Source: Podochytrium sp. JEL0797 | Taxonomy: Eukaryota > Chytridiomycota > Chytridiomycetes > Chytridiales > Chytriomycetaceae | Assembly (NCBI GenBank): GCA_027596195.1 | Contig: JADGJG010000585.1 | Coordinates: forward strand, 1-16,111 | Length of the DNA stretch: 16,111 bases | Direction: 5' to 3' | Shown here: in pieces, positions 1 to 8,780 of the stretch | Numbering within the stretch: position 1 is the stretch's first letter | How the letters are laid out: each line of letters opens with the position of its first letter | Translations under genes and position numbers: made by a program | The notes under the pieces: generated by a model | Databases searched by the model: none | Seen by the model: only the letters and a program-made list of their open reading frames with translations | What the model was told of the DNA's origin: nothing

Positions 1-305
1 AAATTTACTCATCCAATTTTGACGGACGAACCCAGATCTTCACGAACCAAGGATACAAAATCATGGGAACCCTCTTCAAAGGCGACGCGTCTGCGTTTAC
101 CGCGCAACGGTTCCAAGGCAGCATTGCGACTGCTTTGGCGTACGTTGCGTCGCAGTACATGTTGCGAGACGACGGAGTACCGGATTTGAATCGATGGATG
201 TGTGTGTTGGTTGGGGTGTATTCGGTGGGAGTTGCGGGGGCGTGGGTTGTTTGTGGGGATGAGCGGTTTGATTTGGTGGTGGTGGGGGTGGAGAGGCGGG
301 AGTGA
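1..305 (+). CDS. UNC-93-like MFS-fold membrane protein, C-terminal fragment
   Basis: An open frame enters from the left edge (frame starting at base 3) and stops at TGA 303-305. I do not treat the ATG at 63 as the start, because homologous-looking sequence continues upstream of it in the same frame. The segment reads about TQIFTNQGYKIMGTLF, then DASAFTAQRFQGSIATALAY, then a hydrophobic helix (CVLVGVYSVGVAGAWVVC). UNC-93/DUF895 family proteins have a similar late region: a T-Q turn, a G-x-LF helix end, then an 'AFxxxRxxQ' helix leading into the last membrane segments. The family has an MFS-like fold and is linked to channel or transport regulation. The body of the gene lies outside the window, so the assignment rests on about 100 residues. 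The next gene converges on it with a gap of about 38 bp. Confidence 0.5.
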   Translation, partial: IYSSNFDGRTQIFTNQGYKIMGTLFKGDASAFTAQRFQGSIATALAYVASQYMLRDDGVPDLNRWMCVLVGVYSVGVAGAWVVCGDERFDLVVVGVERRE

Positions 306-343
306 ATAAGGACGGGGGGTTTAGTGTTTCGATGATTTTAGAA

Positions 344-824
344 TTAAATTTGAGTACAGAAATAGAAATCTTCAAATACAACAAATTCGTCAAACACGCG
401 CTTTGGAGGGAACCTTGAACTATTTGTTCTTTTCGCGACCTTCAATACGCGTGAAGGGAATGGAATAGGAATGTCTAACACATACACGCGTACACACAGC
501 CCCTCCGCCGCAAACTCTTCACTTTCTGGTTCACCACTTCACGCCTCGTTTCTCATCTTGAAAGCAATCGTACTACAACTTTCCTCCCTTTCCCTTTCCC
601 TTTATTTCCTAAATTTTCTTTTTCCCACTTATCTCAGACAACAGCAAATACCTTTTTTCATAGTGACAAACACCCATACCGGTTTCTGCGGCCTTGGCGT
701 TGAAGACCGTGACAATGTGGGCAATCTGCCGCTGGGTGCTGCGGTCCGAAAGCACGGATTCGAGCAGGACATCCTCGATGCGGAGTTCCTTGAGGGTTGC
801 CTGTTTCTCCAAATCGAGTACCAT
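344..824 (-). CDS. Small hypothetical protein, probable two-exon gene
   Basis: On the minus strand, exon 1 (824-680) begins with ATG and encodes a charged helical stretch starting MVLDLEKQATLKELRIEDVL and ending near VFNAKAAET. Codons are GC-rich at third positions, as in the certain genes here, and the plus strand shows nothing better. A good fungal donor (GTATGG) starts at 679, and a TTAG acceptor ends at 475. Joining them keeps phase and gives about 91 residues ending at TAA 344-346. A second frame of exon 2 also looks coding (ending TRIEGREKNK at TAG 420-422), but the visible donor does not reach it in phase, so the C-terminus is uncertain. The intron would be long for this window (205 nt). 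I do not recognise the family. The ATG lies about 190 bp downstream of the haloperoxidase-like stop, with AT-rich sequence between. Confidence 0.4.
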
Positions 825-1010
825 CTCGCGGTGCAGGGCCTCTTTTTCCGAGGATGAGGATGGCAGTTGCGGGGGGAAAAGCAGTCTACATTTTGCGAAA
901 ATATTGCGAAAATATACGCAACGTCAAAACAGGGTATATCAAATGTATTCAAGCTTATAAGCTTTAGAACTGAAGCAAAACGAAAATAAAAAGCGCAATT
1001 CCCACCTCCT

Positions 1011-2766
1011 TCACAGGCCGAAGACGGCGACCACAATACACAAGCACAATCCAACAAATCCACCAACAGAAGAACCACCCGAAACAAGCACATCATGCCC
1101 ACCCGTGTTCTCATACGTTCCGTTCAACAAGAGTTGAAAGTTGGAAAACGCACGCACCGCCACCGCTTTCCCCAACTCTCTACCCACCGCAATCGAATCC
1201 AGAAAGTGCACACCCGCCTGGTTTCTGCTGTCTCCGCAACCTTGCGTGAGGTTCGTGAACGTGGGGAAGTTGAGGGTCATGTTCTTGGTGGGATACATTC
1301 CGGGGTAAATGTAACTCGAGCCCTGCGTGTAGTTGACAGAGTAACCAAACTCGTCCGAACCCAAGAAGGAGGAGGCAACGCCAGCAAAGACCTGACAGAG
1401 AGTCGCGGAACCGTTGGGGTATTCGGCATGTGCCATGGTGTTGAGGTATGGCATGAATTCCTTCGACAGCCCGAGCTCGTGGATGGCCGTGATGGGTCTC
1501 ACTGATTTGTACAGAAGCTTGTATTTCCAAGCCAAGATGGCAGTGTCCAAGACGGCGCGGTTCGTCAAGAACTCGTAATGGATGAATGTCTTGAGGTCCC
1601 ACTGCAGTTTGGCCATCAAAAAGAAGGTGGGCAGGCCGAGAGATGTGATCTTGTTTTCATTGTGTTCGGCCAACACGCGGCGGTTTTGTCGTCGACGGTC
1701 ACGGTGACGGCATCAAGGACTTGCTGAGTTTGCTCCATAAACGCAGTCTTGTTGGTGGCATACAGAATCTTGGGTGGAGGAACAGTGATGGTGGCCACGT
1801 CCGCTGATGTCAACAAGAACGGGCGCACTCTCGCCAGTTGCGGAGTCACGTGAGTTTGAGTGCGCGACAGTACGCCAGATTGGCCTTCAAACGAAGCATT
1901 CAAGTAGTGAGTGTACGGTGCAGAGATGTTGATGTGCTCGCGCAGCGGTTGCCAGAGGTCCAAGTTGATCGGGGTGGCTGGTTCCGCTGGGTTGGGTGGG
2001 AGGAAGCCCGTGTAATCGCCGTATGGGCCGAACCCCAAGTCGCCAAGCACATTCATTTCGTCGTGGAGGTACATGGATACGACCGCGTTGCCAACAAGCA
2101 TTCCAGCTGACGCGGACATGTTCGAGGCCGCATCAGCGTTGAATCGCTTCCACAAACAAGCTATCAACTCTCAGTCCAAGCGTATCTTGCATGAGAGAAT
2201 CCCATTGGCTTGTGTTGGCACTAAAACTGGCGGAGAGAACGGTCCACGAGGCGTAGGAGATGCACGAAGCGGAGGCGGTGCGGCGCCCCCGACAGTCCCC
2301 GAATCCCCTTTTCCCGACAACGCGAAAATGCATCGGAAGCTTCAGGCGCGCCATCTCGAGATGATCGCTATTGGTGGAACGATTGGAACTGGTCCCGTCC
2401 GAAGGCAATCTCTTGAGGTTCTTTGCTGCACAGCCAGCAAGAGAAACGCAAGAAGCGACCGGATCGTACAAAGCCCAGCAATCATACCTGATTTTGATCA
2501 AAGCGATCGGAAGCACTTACAATTAGTATGTGCCATGGGCTTCAAAGGAGAGACAGAAAGGCAAAGACAGCAACTCACCAAGCGGTTGTAAGAGCCCCTG
2601 CGAAATGCCTCAAAGAAGTCACGTTGTAGTGGAAAATGAAGGGAACCACCTCTTAGATCCAGAGAGTCGGCGTGATGCCTTCGAGCGGATTCGCACCGTG
2701 GACCACCAAAGGCACGAGAGAGATGGCGGAGAGAAGCAAGGCGGAGGTGGGGAGTGCTCCAAACAT
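1011..2766 (-). CDS. Vanadium haloperoxidase / PAP2-superfamily-like secreted protein, frame-disrupted
   Basis: The start ATG (2766-2764) opens a signal peptide (MFGALPTSALLLSAISLVPL). A 91-nt intron (2578-2488) joins in phase to exon 2, which begins YDCWALYDPVAS, the usual N-terminal helix of this family. Later family landmarks are GPYGDYTGFLPPN, LDLWQPL and the metal-oxyanion core: K-x6-RP in KLLYKSVRP, EYPNGSAT where the Ser-Gly-His motif is expected, and SRNQAGVHF for the last Arg/His site. The C-terminus is a small Gly/Ser stretch followed by about 15 hydrophobic residues, typical of a GPI-anchor signal. N-glycosylation sequons are numerous. The frame is not intact. TAA 2653-2655 lies in exon 1, although an alternative 45-nt intron (2696-2652) could remove it. 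The reading frame changes at about 2133-2170 and again at about 1662-1712, without plausible introns. It may be a pseudogene, or the assembly may carry indel errors. Confidence 0.72.
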
Positions 2767-3390
2767 GTTTTTGCGTGTCTTTTTTGTTAAGTTGCCCTCC
2801 TTTTGAGTGATGGAGCCACGTGCGCGTTGGCCAAGACAAAAAAATTCATTTCCCAACCAACCAATCTCCTACACAACGCAAATGCTACGCATCAAGCCTT
2901 GCATTATCCGCCACACCAACAAATTCAGACTGCCGTTCTATCCACTAAGAACAGAATAATATATATTGATTCGTGGCGTGCACCTTGCGCTTTATTGGAT
3001 TTGTGTTCTCAAGGAAAAAACCAAAAAACCCGTGACTGCCACACACGAGTTTCTTAGCAGCATGTTTTCAGCATCCGAACGGGGTCTCGCCTTGGCCTTG
3101 ACTCCGTTTTTTCAAATTTATTTTCTAAAGGCAGTCACTGTCGAGGCTGCCAAGGGTTTGAAGGAGGATACCCTCGACACTTGGTTGGCAGGTCGCAGGT
3201 GCCATGTTCGGAGCCCCGGTATTTGGGATTCACTCTGGCCGTTATGAATGGCGAGCGGCGACAACGCGGTCCATTCTGTCCAGCACACGTTCTGGGTGTC
3301 TATTTTTTGGAGGAGGACCTGAGTTTTCTTACCTTCTTGGCTGCGAACTAATGCGAGAAGTATGAGGAAGGCTGCCAAAAAAACTTGGAA
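2767..3390. other. Divergent intergenic region between haloperoxidase-like gene and PIG-M
   Basis: These 624 bases separate two divergently transcribed genes and must hold both promoters. The sequence is AT-rich around 2940-2970 (taatatatattgatt). An AATAAA on the minus strand near 3113-3126 directly follows minus-strand stop codons. That arrangement hints at a small minus-strand transcript ending there (see the 3118-3378 candidate). I find no tRNA or recognisable structured RNA. Confidence 0.4.
3118..3378 (-). CDS. Candidate small secreted protein (weak)
   Basis: A minus-strand frame starts MAAFLILLALVRSQE, which looks like a signal peptide, and stays open to TAA 3118-3120. A GTAAGA donor follows the first 15 codons and a GGACAG acceptor lies 57 nt later. 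Removing that piece keeps the frame and leaves a protein of about 67 residues. An alternative frame of the second part reads cysteine-containing sequence (GTCDLPTKC) and also ends just before the minus-strand AATAAA. Against it: the start codon is only 13 bp from the PIG-M start on the other strand, so the 5' ends would overlap, and no family is recognised. I keep it as a low-confidence candidate. Confidence 0.2.
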   Translation of the reverse strand: MAAFLILLALVRSQEGKKTQVLLQKIDTQNVCWTEWTALSPLAIHNGQSESQIPGLRTWHLRPANQVSRVSSFKPLAASTVTAFRK

Positions 3391-3394
3391 ATGA
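3362..3394 (+). promoter_or_regulatory. uORF with stop overlapping the PIG-M start (ATGA)
   Basis: A ten-codon upstream frame (MRKAAKKTWK) begins at ATG 3362. Its TGA stop (3392-3394) overlaps the PIG-M ATG (3391-3393) as ATGA. If the mRNA 5' end lies upstream of 3362, ribosomes would terminate exactly on the main start, which could favour leaky scanning or reinitiation control. The transcript start is unknown. Confidence 0.4.
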
Positions 3395-4901
3395 AAAGTG
3401 CAACGGTTGCAGCATTTGCGGCTATTGGCCTGCGGCTGGCTCTGCTCCTGTGGGGAGTGCTGCAGGACCAGTACTCGAGCGTCAAGTACACGGACATTGA
3501 CTACTTTGTGTTCAGTGGTAAGCGTCTCTCTCCCTTAGAAAAAGCCAACTAAGAAGTAACCAGACGCCGCCGCCCTGGTCGCCCGCGGCCACTCGCCCTA
3601 CCTTCGCGCCACGTTCCGATACACGCCGCTGCTTGCCTTCTTGGTCTCTGCGGTGAACGGCAAGCTGCTGTTCTGCGCCTGCGACCTGGCTGCCGCGTGG
3701 TGCATCTTCCGCCTGAACCGACTAGAGAAAAACAACAACACCAATCTCGAACTCGCCCTCTGGGCCCTGAATCCCTTTGTGGCTGTCATTTCGACGCGTG
3801 GGAATGCGGAGAGTCTGATTGCCGCCCTTGTGCTGGCCACCGTGTTCTGCCTTGTCTCCCGCAAAGTCGTCCCGGCTGCCGTGCTGTTTGGCCTGGCTGT
3901 CCACTTGAAAGTCTATGCCGTGATTTATGCCCTGCCCTTCTGGCTGTTTATCGGTGAGCCAACCATCCATCGCGCGTCGAGATCTGACCAACCCGAATCA
4001 GACCACGACAAATCAACCCTGAAACCATCAAGCCCTTCGAAAACGGCAACCCGCTCTAGTGACCGATTGGCCAAAAAGAAACCTTCAGAACCTCCTCAAC
4101 CCCAATCCGCGGAATCTTCCATTCTCGCGAATATCATTGCCTTCTTCTCTTTCGATCGAATCCTCTTTGGCGTCATCAGTGCATCCGTGTTCTTTCTCCT
4201 TGGTGGCCTATTTTACTACATGTACGGTCACGAGTTCCTTGAACATACGTATCTGTATCACATTACGCGACAAGACCACCGCCACAACTTCTCCATCTAC
4301 TTTTACCACCTGTACCTCTCTTCGACGGGAGAAACCCCCTCAGACGGCCTTGTTTCGAAACTCTCGGGCCTCATGGCATTCCTCCCCCAACTTGGCGTCT
4401 CGTCCTTCGTGGGTGCCGTGGCCGCCATCCGCGGGGACATTGTGTTTGCCCTGTTCGCGCAAACGTTTGTGTTTGTCATGTTGAACAAGGTCGTTACGTC
4501 GCAGTACTTTATGTGGTACTTATGCTTCTTGCCGGTGGTGTTGCAGCGGAGTCGGCTTGTGTGTGGGACGCCGCAGGAGAGGAGGAGAGGATGGATGTTG
4601 GTTGTGTTGTGGGTTTTCGGACAGGTAAATACCGAAAAACGCGTCGCTGCTGTGGCGGTCATGTTGGATTCCAAACATTTTTTGATATATCTCTCCCTTT
4701 CATACCCTCAAACAGGCAGTCTGGCTCTTGAACGCGTATCGATTAGAACATCTCGGTCACAACACGTTCCGAGCTCTTCATTTCGCGGGAATGTTATTTG
4801 AAATCATCAATGCATATATCCTGGTGCAACTGACGCTCGCGCATCAACTTCCACCCATTCGAACCGACTCGCGCGTTTCTGTTCAGAAAAAGAAGGAATA
4901 A
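3391..4901 (+). CDS. GPI14: GPI mannosyltransferase 1 (PIG-M / GPI14)
   Basis: This is the catalytic subunit that adds the first alpha-1,4 mannose, from dolichol-phosphate-mannose, to the GPI precursor in the ER lumen. The proposed exons are 3391-3517, 3564-3953, 4002-4624 and 4716-4901, giving 441 residues (human and yeast forms are about 400-425). Family signatures are YTDIDYFVF with the DxD pair D35/D37, GHSPYLRATFRYTPLL, GKLLF, a long hydrophobic segment with WALNPFVAVISTRGNAES, FGLAVHLKVY, and the C-terminal GQAVWLLNAYRLEHLGHNTF. Intron 2 (3954-4001, 48 nt, GTGAGC...CTGAC...CAG) is a multiple of three with no stop, so a plain open frame would wrongly include it. After its removal a Ser/Lys/Pro-rich loop of about 40 residues (around 173-215) remains, longer than usual. 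Intron 3 is 91 nt. The TAA stop sits inside AATAAA. The gene converges on the downstream minus-strand gene with 35 bp between stops. Confidence 0.95.
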
Positions 4902-4902
4902 A
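4897..4902 (+). terminator. Poly(A) signal AATAAA containing the PIG-M stop codon
   Basis: The stop TAA (4899-4901) is embedded in a canonical AATAAA hexamer. The convergent gene ends only 35 bp away, so the mRNA 3' end must form almost immediately or run into the opposite gene. Confidence 0.5.
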
Positions 4903-4936
4903 AGTACGAGGATCCAAAAAAAGATTCATGTAATTT

Positions 4937-7381
4937 TCATAACCGCTCGTTTTTGAAAAACAAAACACCGCGATTCGAAAGCTTTTGTGATAGCAGCACT
5001 GGATCTACACCACCACCCCCACTCCCTCTCCCACCCTGCAACGACTCCGCCGGCCGCCCCACTCTTGCTGCTGAAACACGCGTCGTCGTTGACCCCCCCT
5101 TCCGCTTCACGCGCTTGTTGTTGTACGGAAACTCGAACCCCATCACACTCTGAGGCTGCACATACTGCCTTGTTGATAGCTCGATGCCTTCGAGTGTCCC
5201 CACGGTTTTGCATGGATTCACGACTGGCGGATAGGTGTAGCTCGACCGTTCGAGGTCTGTTAGCATATGCAGTGGATACACTGCCGCTGCTGCCGCTGCA
5301 GCGGTGGATGCCTTCAAGTGTGATTTTTGGAGCGTGCGGAGAGGATGTATGCGTGGGTTCAGGGCTTGGTGGATGAGCGGGCGGGATGGGTAGTGGTTGT
5401 CACAGTTACCGCCTAGTGAGGCTCGATGATGGTAGGTTGGTTCCTGCGAGAGATTGGGGAGAGACGTTGGGGTGTGTTGTTGCGCATGGTGGGCAGTGGA
5501 TGAAATGGCTGTGATGATGCTCGTTGGGAGGGTGGTGGGTTTGGAGCGGAGGAAAACGTCGGGGAGTTTGGTGATTGAGGAGGAGCGGGTGCTGGTTTCG
5601 CTTGGTGGACCATAATTCGAAATATTGGTGGATAGTTTTTGTCTTGCTTCAAGGAGTTTCTGGACAAGAAAAGTGTTAGATAAATGAGAGAAAGACGTCT
5701 TGGGAAATACCTGTTGCAACTGCGAGCGGATCGAATCCTCTCGTTGACTAGGAGACAAATCTTCCATGTAATAGTCCACCTGCTTGACCGTATAACTCAA
5801 ACTACTCCGACACGACACCGTCTTGCTGGACCCCCATTTCTCGCGCTCTTTGGTCAACGGCGGAAACATTTTCTTGAGATCTCGAATCGTCGTTGTGCCA
5901 ACAGGCTTCTGCGCTCCTCCACCACCGCCACCTCCCCCACCACCACCGCCACCTGTCGTTGAACGAACCATCTTCGAATCTCCTCGCGACTTTTTCGCCG
6001 GCGACGCGCTCGTTTCGAGGTCAGAAATCGTGATGGTGGACGTTAACGAGGCGCAATTGTCACTATTCGTGACGGAGATTAAGGAATCGGATTCCGCGAA
6101 TCGCGCGTGTAAACTAAGACGCATTTTCTTTTGGTGTTCCCTGTATGCGACCGAGAGGCTGTTCAAGGGGGTGTTGGTGGCGGCCGTGGCTGGGGAGGCA
6201 GGCAGGCGGACTTGGCGGTAGTGTTGGAGAATTGATTCGGCGATGGCGCTGGCATTTTCAAATCGGTGGTGGATGCTTTCATCTGTCGTGGTGATGGGGT
6301 ACGGGGAGGAATGGGGCTTAACGAGTGGGAAAGGGGCGTGGGTGGGCTCTTGTGAGGTACGTGGGTGGGTGGTGGTGGGGGTGATAGTGGAGGACAAGGA
6401 CAGTCGTTGGCAGTCTGGAGGGGCAGCTTCCTCTTGTGAGGGCTTCGAATCGCGAAGAGAGGAGCGTTTGATTGGTTTGGCAGGAGTGACTGCGTTCTTT
6501 ATGGGCACGCGTTTCGGTTTCACGAGTTTCACCACCCCACCGTGAGCAGCCGTTCCGGCAGATGGTGTGCAGCCGTTTGCAGTATTTGGCGCAACGGTTC
6601 CAGCCCCGACAGTGCTGTGTTGCTTCGACTCCCACGTTGGTGTCGCCCCATTTCCTCCCCCACCGCCAAGATTCGATGGGAACAAAATACATGGAAGAGA
6701 CGAGTTGTGGCGCTGCATATGGAAATCATTGAACACGTCCGCAGAAGCCTCTTTCCACGGTTCAATCACGCCCTGAAAATCCAAGTAATCTCCTATTGTT
6801 GGGGAGGATAAAGGATCCTTGGAGGAGTTTGCAAGTGCGAGGGGAGGTGCGATTTTGGACTGAGAATCAAAGTCGTTGAAGTGCACGCGTGTGAAGGGAG
6901 CGGGTTGTCGCGTCGTCGTTTGCGGCACGACGAGAGGCTGGGAATGTACTTGTTTTTCTTTTTTCCTCAGTGGGAAAGCAGGTGCGTCCTGTCGTAAGGC
7001 GGCAACGCTCGAGTCGTGCCGTTCAATCAGACTTTTTCGAGAACACACGATTCGGCCGCGGAGTTTTTTGGTGAGGGCTTGGTTCAGATGTTCTGCGTCG
7101 AGGCAGTCGGTTTGATATGCAGGTTCGAAAGCAGTATTGACGCGTTGTGTGATGGCGGCAGCGTCGCATTCTTCGCGTTTTGCTTGCTTCGCGATGGACG
7201 GGGCCGCCGTGCCCTCAATACAGGCCAACGGCCCATTTCTTCCTGTGGCAAAGATGGTCATATGGGCTAGCTTTTTATGCGATGTTTCAAATCTGGAGAT
7301 TGGGTGTTGGCGCTGTTGGAGCTGTCTGAGCGGAGTTCGAAAATCTTGGGGCAGAAAATCTTCTTGCCATTGTGCCCCCAT
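4937..7381 (-). CDS. Large low-complexity protein of unknown function
   Basis: A minus-strand frame from ATG 7381 to the stop at 4937 is open throughout, but a clear intron interrupts it at 5710-5660. That intron has GTATTT, a TCTAAC branch-like site and TTGTCCAG, is 51 nt, in frame and without a stop. Splicing gives 797 residues. I recognise no domain. The protein is rich in Ser, Thr, Pro and Lys, with a 13-Gly run, a 7-residue Ala run near the C-terminus and many basic patches (KKSRGDSK, NKRVKRK). The most ordered part is about residues 510-590: TIRDLKKMFPPL, YTVKQVDYYMEDLSPSQRED, then a helix across the splice (IRSQLQQ-KLLEARQKL) that could form a short coiled coil. Composition suggests an intrinsically disordered, perhaps regulatory or scaffold protein. 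The 108-bp gap to the F-box gene implies a shared divergent promoter. Confidence 0.75.
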   Translation of the reverse strand: MGAQWQEDFLPQDFRTPLRQLQQRQHPISRFETSHKKLAHMTIFATGRNGPLACIEGTAAPSIAKQAKREECDAAAITQRVNTAFEPAYQTDCLDAEHLNQALTKKLRGRIVCSRKSLIERHDSSVAALRQDAPAFPLRKKEKQVHSQPLVVPQTTTRQPAPFTRVHFNDFDSQSKIAPPLALANSSKDPLSSPTIGDYLDFQGVIEPWKEASADVFNDFHMQRHNSSLPCILFPSNLGGGGGNGATPTWESKQHSTVGAGTVAPNTANGCTPSAGTAAHGGVVKLVKPKRVPIKNAVTPAKPIKRSSLRDSKPSQEEAAPPDCQRLSLSSTITPTTTHPRTSQEPTHAPFPLVKPHSSPYPITTTDESIHHRFENASAIAESILQHYRQVRLPASPATAATNTPLNSLSVAYREHQKKMRLSLHARFAESDSLISVTNSDNCASLTSTITISDLETSASPAKKSRGDSKMVRSTTGGGGGGGGGGGGGAQKPVGTTTIRDLKKMFPPLTKEREKWGSSKTVSCRSSLSYTVKQVDYYMEDLSPSQREDSIRSQLQQVFPKTSFSHLSNTFLVQKLLEARQKLSTNISNYGPPSETSTRSSSITKLPDVFLRSKPTTLPTSIITAISSTAHHAQQHTPTSLPNLSQEPTYHHRASLGGNCDNHYPSRPLIHQALNPRIHPLRTLQKSHLKASTAAAAAAAVYPLHMLTDLERSSYTYPPVVNPCKTVGTLEGIELSTRQYVQPQSVMGFEFPYNNKRVKRKGGSTTTRVSAARVGRPAESLQGGRGSGGGGVDPVLLSQKLSNRGVLFFKNERL
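5915..5953 (-). repeat. Poly-glycine codon run (13 Gly)
   Basis: Thirteen consecutive GGN codons on the minus strand, with mixed third bases (GGT, GGC, GGG, GGA), lie inside the low-complexity gene. The mix of synonymous codons argues for an old or selected Gly tract rather than recent slippage of one triplet. Confidence 0.85.
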
Positions 7382-7489
7382 CTCACAGGCAAGTGTCGTC
7401 TTCGTCCTCTATTCGTCTTAAATGATTCTTCAATCTAAAACTTCTAACCTCGATGATGTCAATCTGATTCGATTCCCAGACGCCGACAG
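7382..7489. promoter_or_regulatory. Short divergent promoter region
   Basis: Only 108 bp separate the start codons of the minus-strand low-complexity gene and the plus-strand F-box gene. Both promoters must fit here or overlap the opposite gene. I see no clear TATA box. The in-frame TGA upstream of 7490 (at about 7454) supports 7490 as the first usable ATG in that frame. Confidence 0.45.
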
Positions 7490-8654
7490 ATGCACGTTCC
7501 AACCGATTCCGAGCGGCCACATCAAAAGACACCCACTGCCCCCCATTCCAACATCCCACACGAAGTATGGCTCCAGATTCTCAAGCTTCTGGACTTTCGC
7601 AGTCTCGTCCGATTCGGAGCCATCAGCAAGTCCATGGCCGTGTTGTCCCTTGACGCGACCCTGTGGAAAGCGCTGTGTATTAGTAATCGCGTCACGATTC
7701 TTGAGTTTTCTGAAGCCGCGGGTTCTTCTCAAATCACGATCGGTGGGGAGGAAGCAGGTGAGGGTGATCCTGAGGCGGAATTGGACATTTTTGGGCTTTC
7801 AGTCGACGATGAGAAAGAGGTGATCAAGCAAAAGGGTGAGCAGAAGGTGGATTGGAAGTTGCAATTTATGGTCCATAGAAAGAAGCTAGTGGAGAAAATG
7901 CGCAAGAGCCGCGCGTATTGGTCAGTCGTGACTCAGTTTTCTGTCTCCCATTTCCCCACTCACAAATTCACAACTTTCAGGTCGGAATATCAGAACCTTC
8001 AAAGATTGTCCAAGATTGTGACCGTGGATGATAACACTGAGAGATTGAGGCGCCTGTTGCGCGTGCAAAAGTCGGCATTGCCTGTGATTCCTTGCCTGCA
8101 ATGCGAAGCGGATCGTTCCACCGCTGCTTCCGCGGCAAAGTTTATTAACGTTTCTCGTTCCTCCAGTATACTGCGCGGTACCATATTCCCCGATTTTGCT
8201 GCAATTTTAAATTCGTCATTAACAAGGGAAATGCTGAACGCGAACCACAGAGTCGGAAGATTCGGATGACAGCGACGACAGCGAGGAATCCGACACGACA
8301 GCTGCAATTGAGACCATTTCTCTCCCATCTTCACCATTCAAGTCTTCGCCGTTACGTTTCAACTTTGCGTCCCCGCGACAGTCCTTCATGAGTCTTTCCG
8401 GAGGAAGCAGCAGCGGCAGTAACAGCAGCGGCGGGTTTTCGTCGGGAACCAACATGTCTGAGAGCCCCAGAAGCTCGACCATCCATCACACTCTCACGTC
8501 GGGGTGTGAGTTGGGACGAGGGTTGAAGGACCTGGTTCCCCGCGAAGCAGTGATTCAGACGCTGTTGAATTTGGAGAAAAGCGGGCAGTGGTCTGGTTCC
8601 GGGACGAGTCCTGGAGCTCCTCTGTTGAGGCAAACAGGTGCCCGGTGGATGTGA
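7490..8654 (+). CDS. F-box protein with acidic, Ser-rich C-terminal tail
   Basis: The proposed exons are 7490-7920, 7981-8177 and 8251-8654, giving 343 residues. Residues about 22-62 (IPHEVWLQILKLLDF ... LDATLWKALC) form a clear F-box, the motif that binds SKP1 in SCF ubiquitin ligases. Intron 1 (7921-7980, 60 nt) is in frame and stop-free. Intron 2 (8178-8250, 73 nt, GTACCA...GCTGAAC...CACAG) switches into a frame encoding SEDSDDSDDSEESDTT, Ser/Gly-rich linkers and a final segment GLKDLVPREAVIQTLLNLEK. No LRR, WD40 or Kelch repeats are visible. The middle part (YWSEYQNLQRLSKIV, then LPVIPCL and FINVSR) loosely resembles the second half of a RasGEF catalytic domain, but key pieces are absent and I do not claim it. 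The substrate is unknown. The acidic Ser/Asp cluster looks like a casein-kinase-2 target. Confidence 0.75.
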
Positions 8655-8780
8655 AGGGAGACGGGGAAGAATGTCGGGTGGGGAGGAGGGGCGCATGGAC
8701 TGTGTCGAACAGTGTTATTTTGACGAACAGATAATAAAATGAGATAAATATTAATAAGATAAGATTTAAAAAAAAGTGGT
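8655..8780 (+). promoter_or_regulatory. Tandem intergenic spacer with AATAAA and three GATA sites
   Basis: This 126-bp spacer between same-strand genes carries AATAAA at 8733-8738, a likely poly(A) signal for the F-box gene. GATA tetramers lie at 8730, 8743 and 8758, within 51 bp of the receptor start. The AT-rich stretch could serve both as terminator and as promoter. GATA sites arise easily in AT-rich DNA, so a regulatory role is only suggested. Confidence 0.35.

Noticed and set aside
471..857. Plus-strand 128-codon frame
   Set aside because: It is antisense to the better minus-strand exon at 680-824, and its first half is low-complexity Ser/Leu sequence from the intron.
2966..3247. Plus-strand small gene at 2966-3247 or a non-coding RNA there
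   Set aside because: No start context, splice site or family is recognisable, and I could not match it to SRP, RNase P, snRNA or tRNA patterns.
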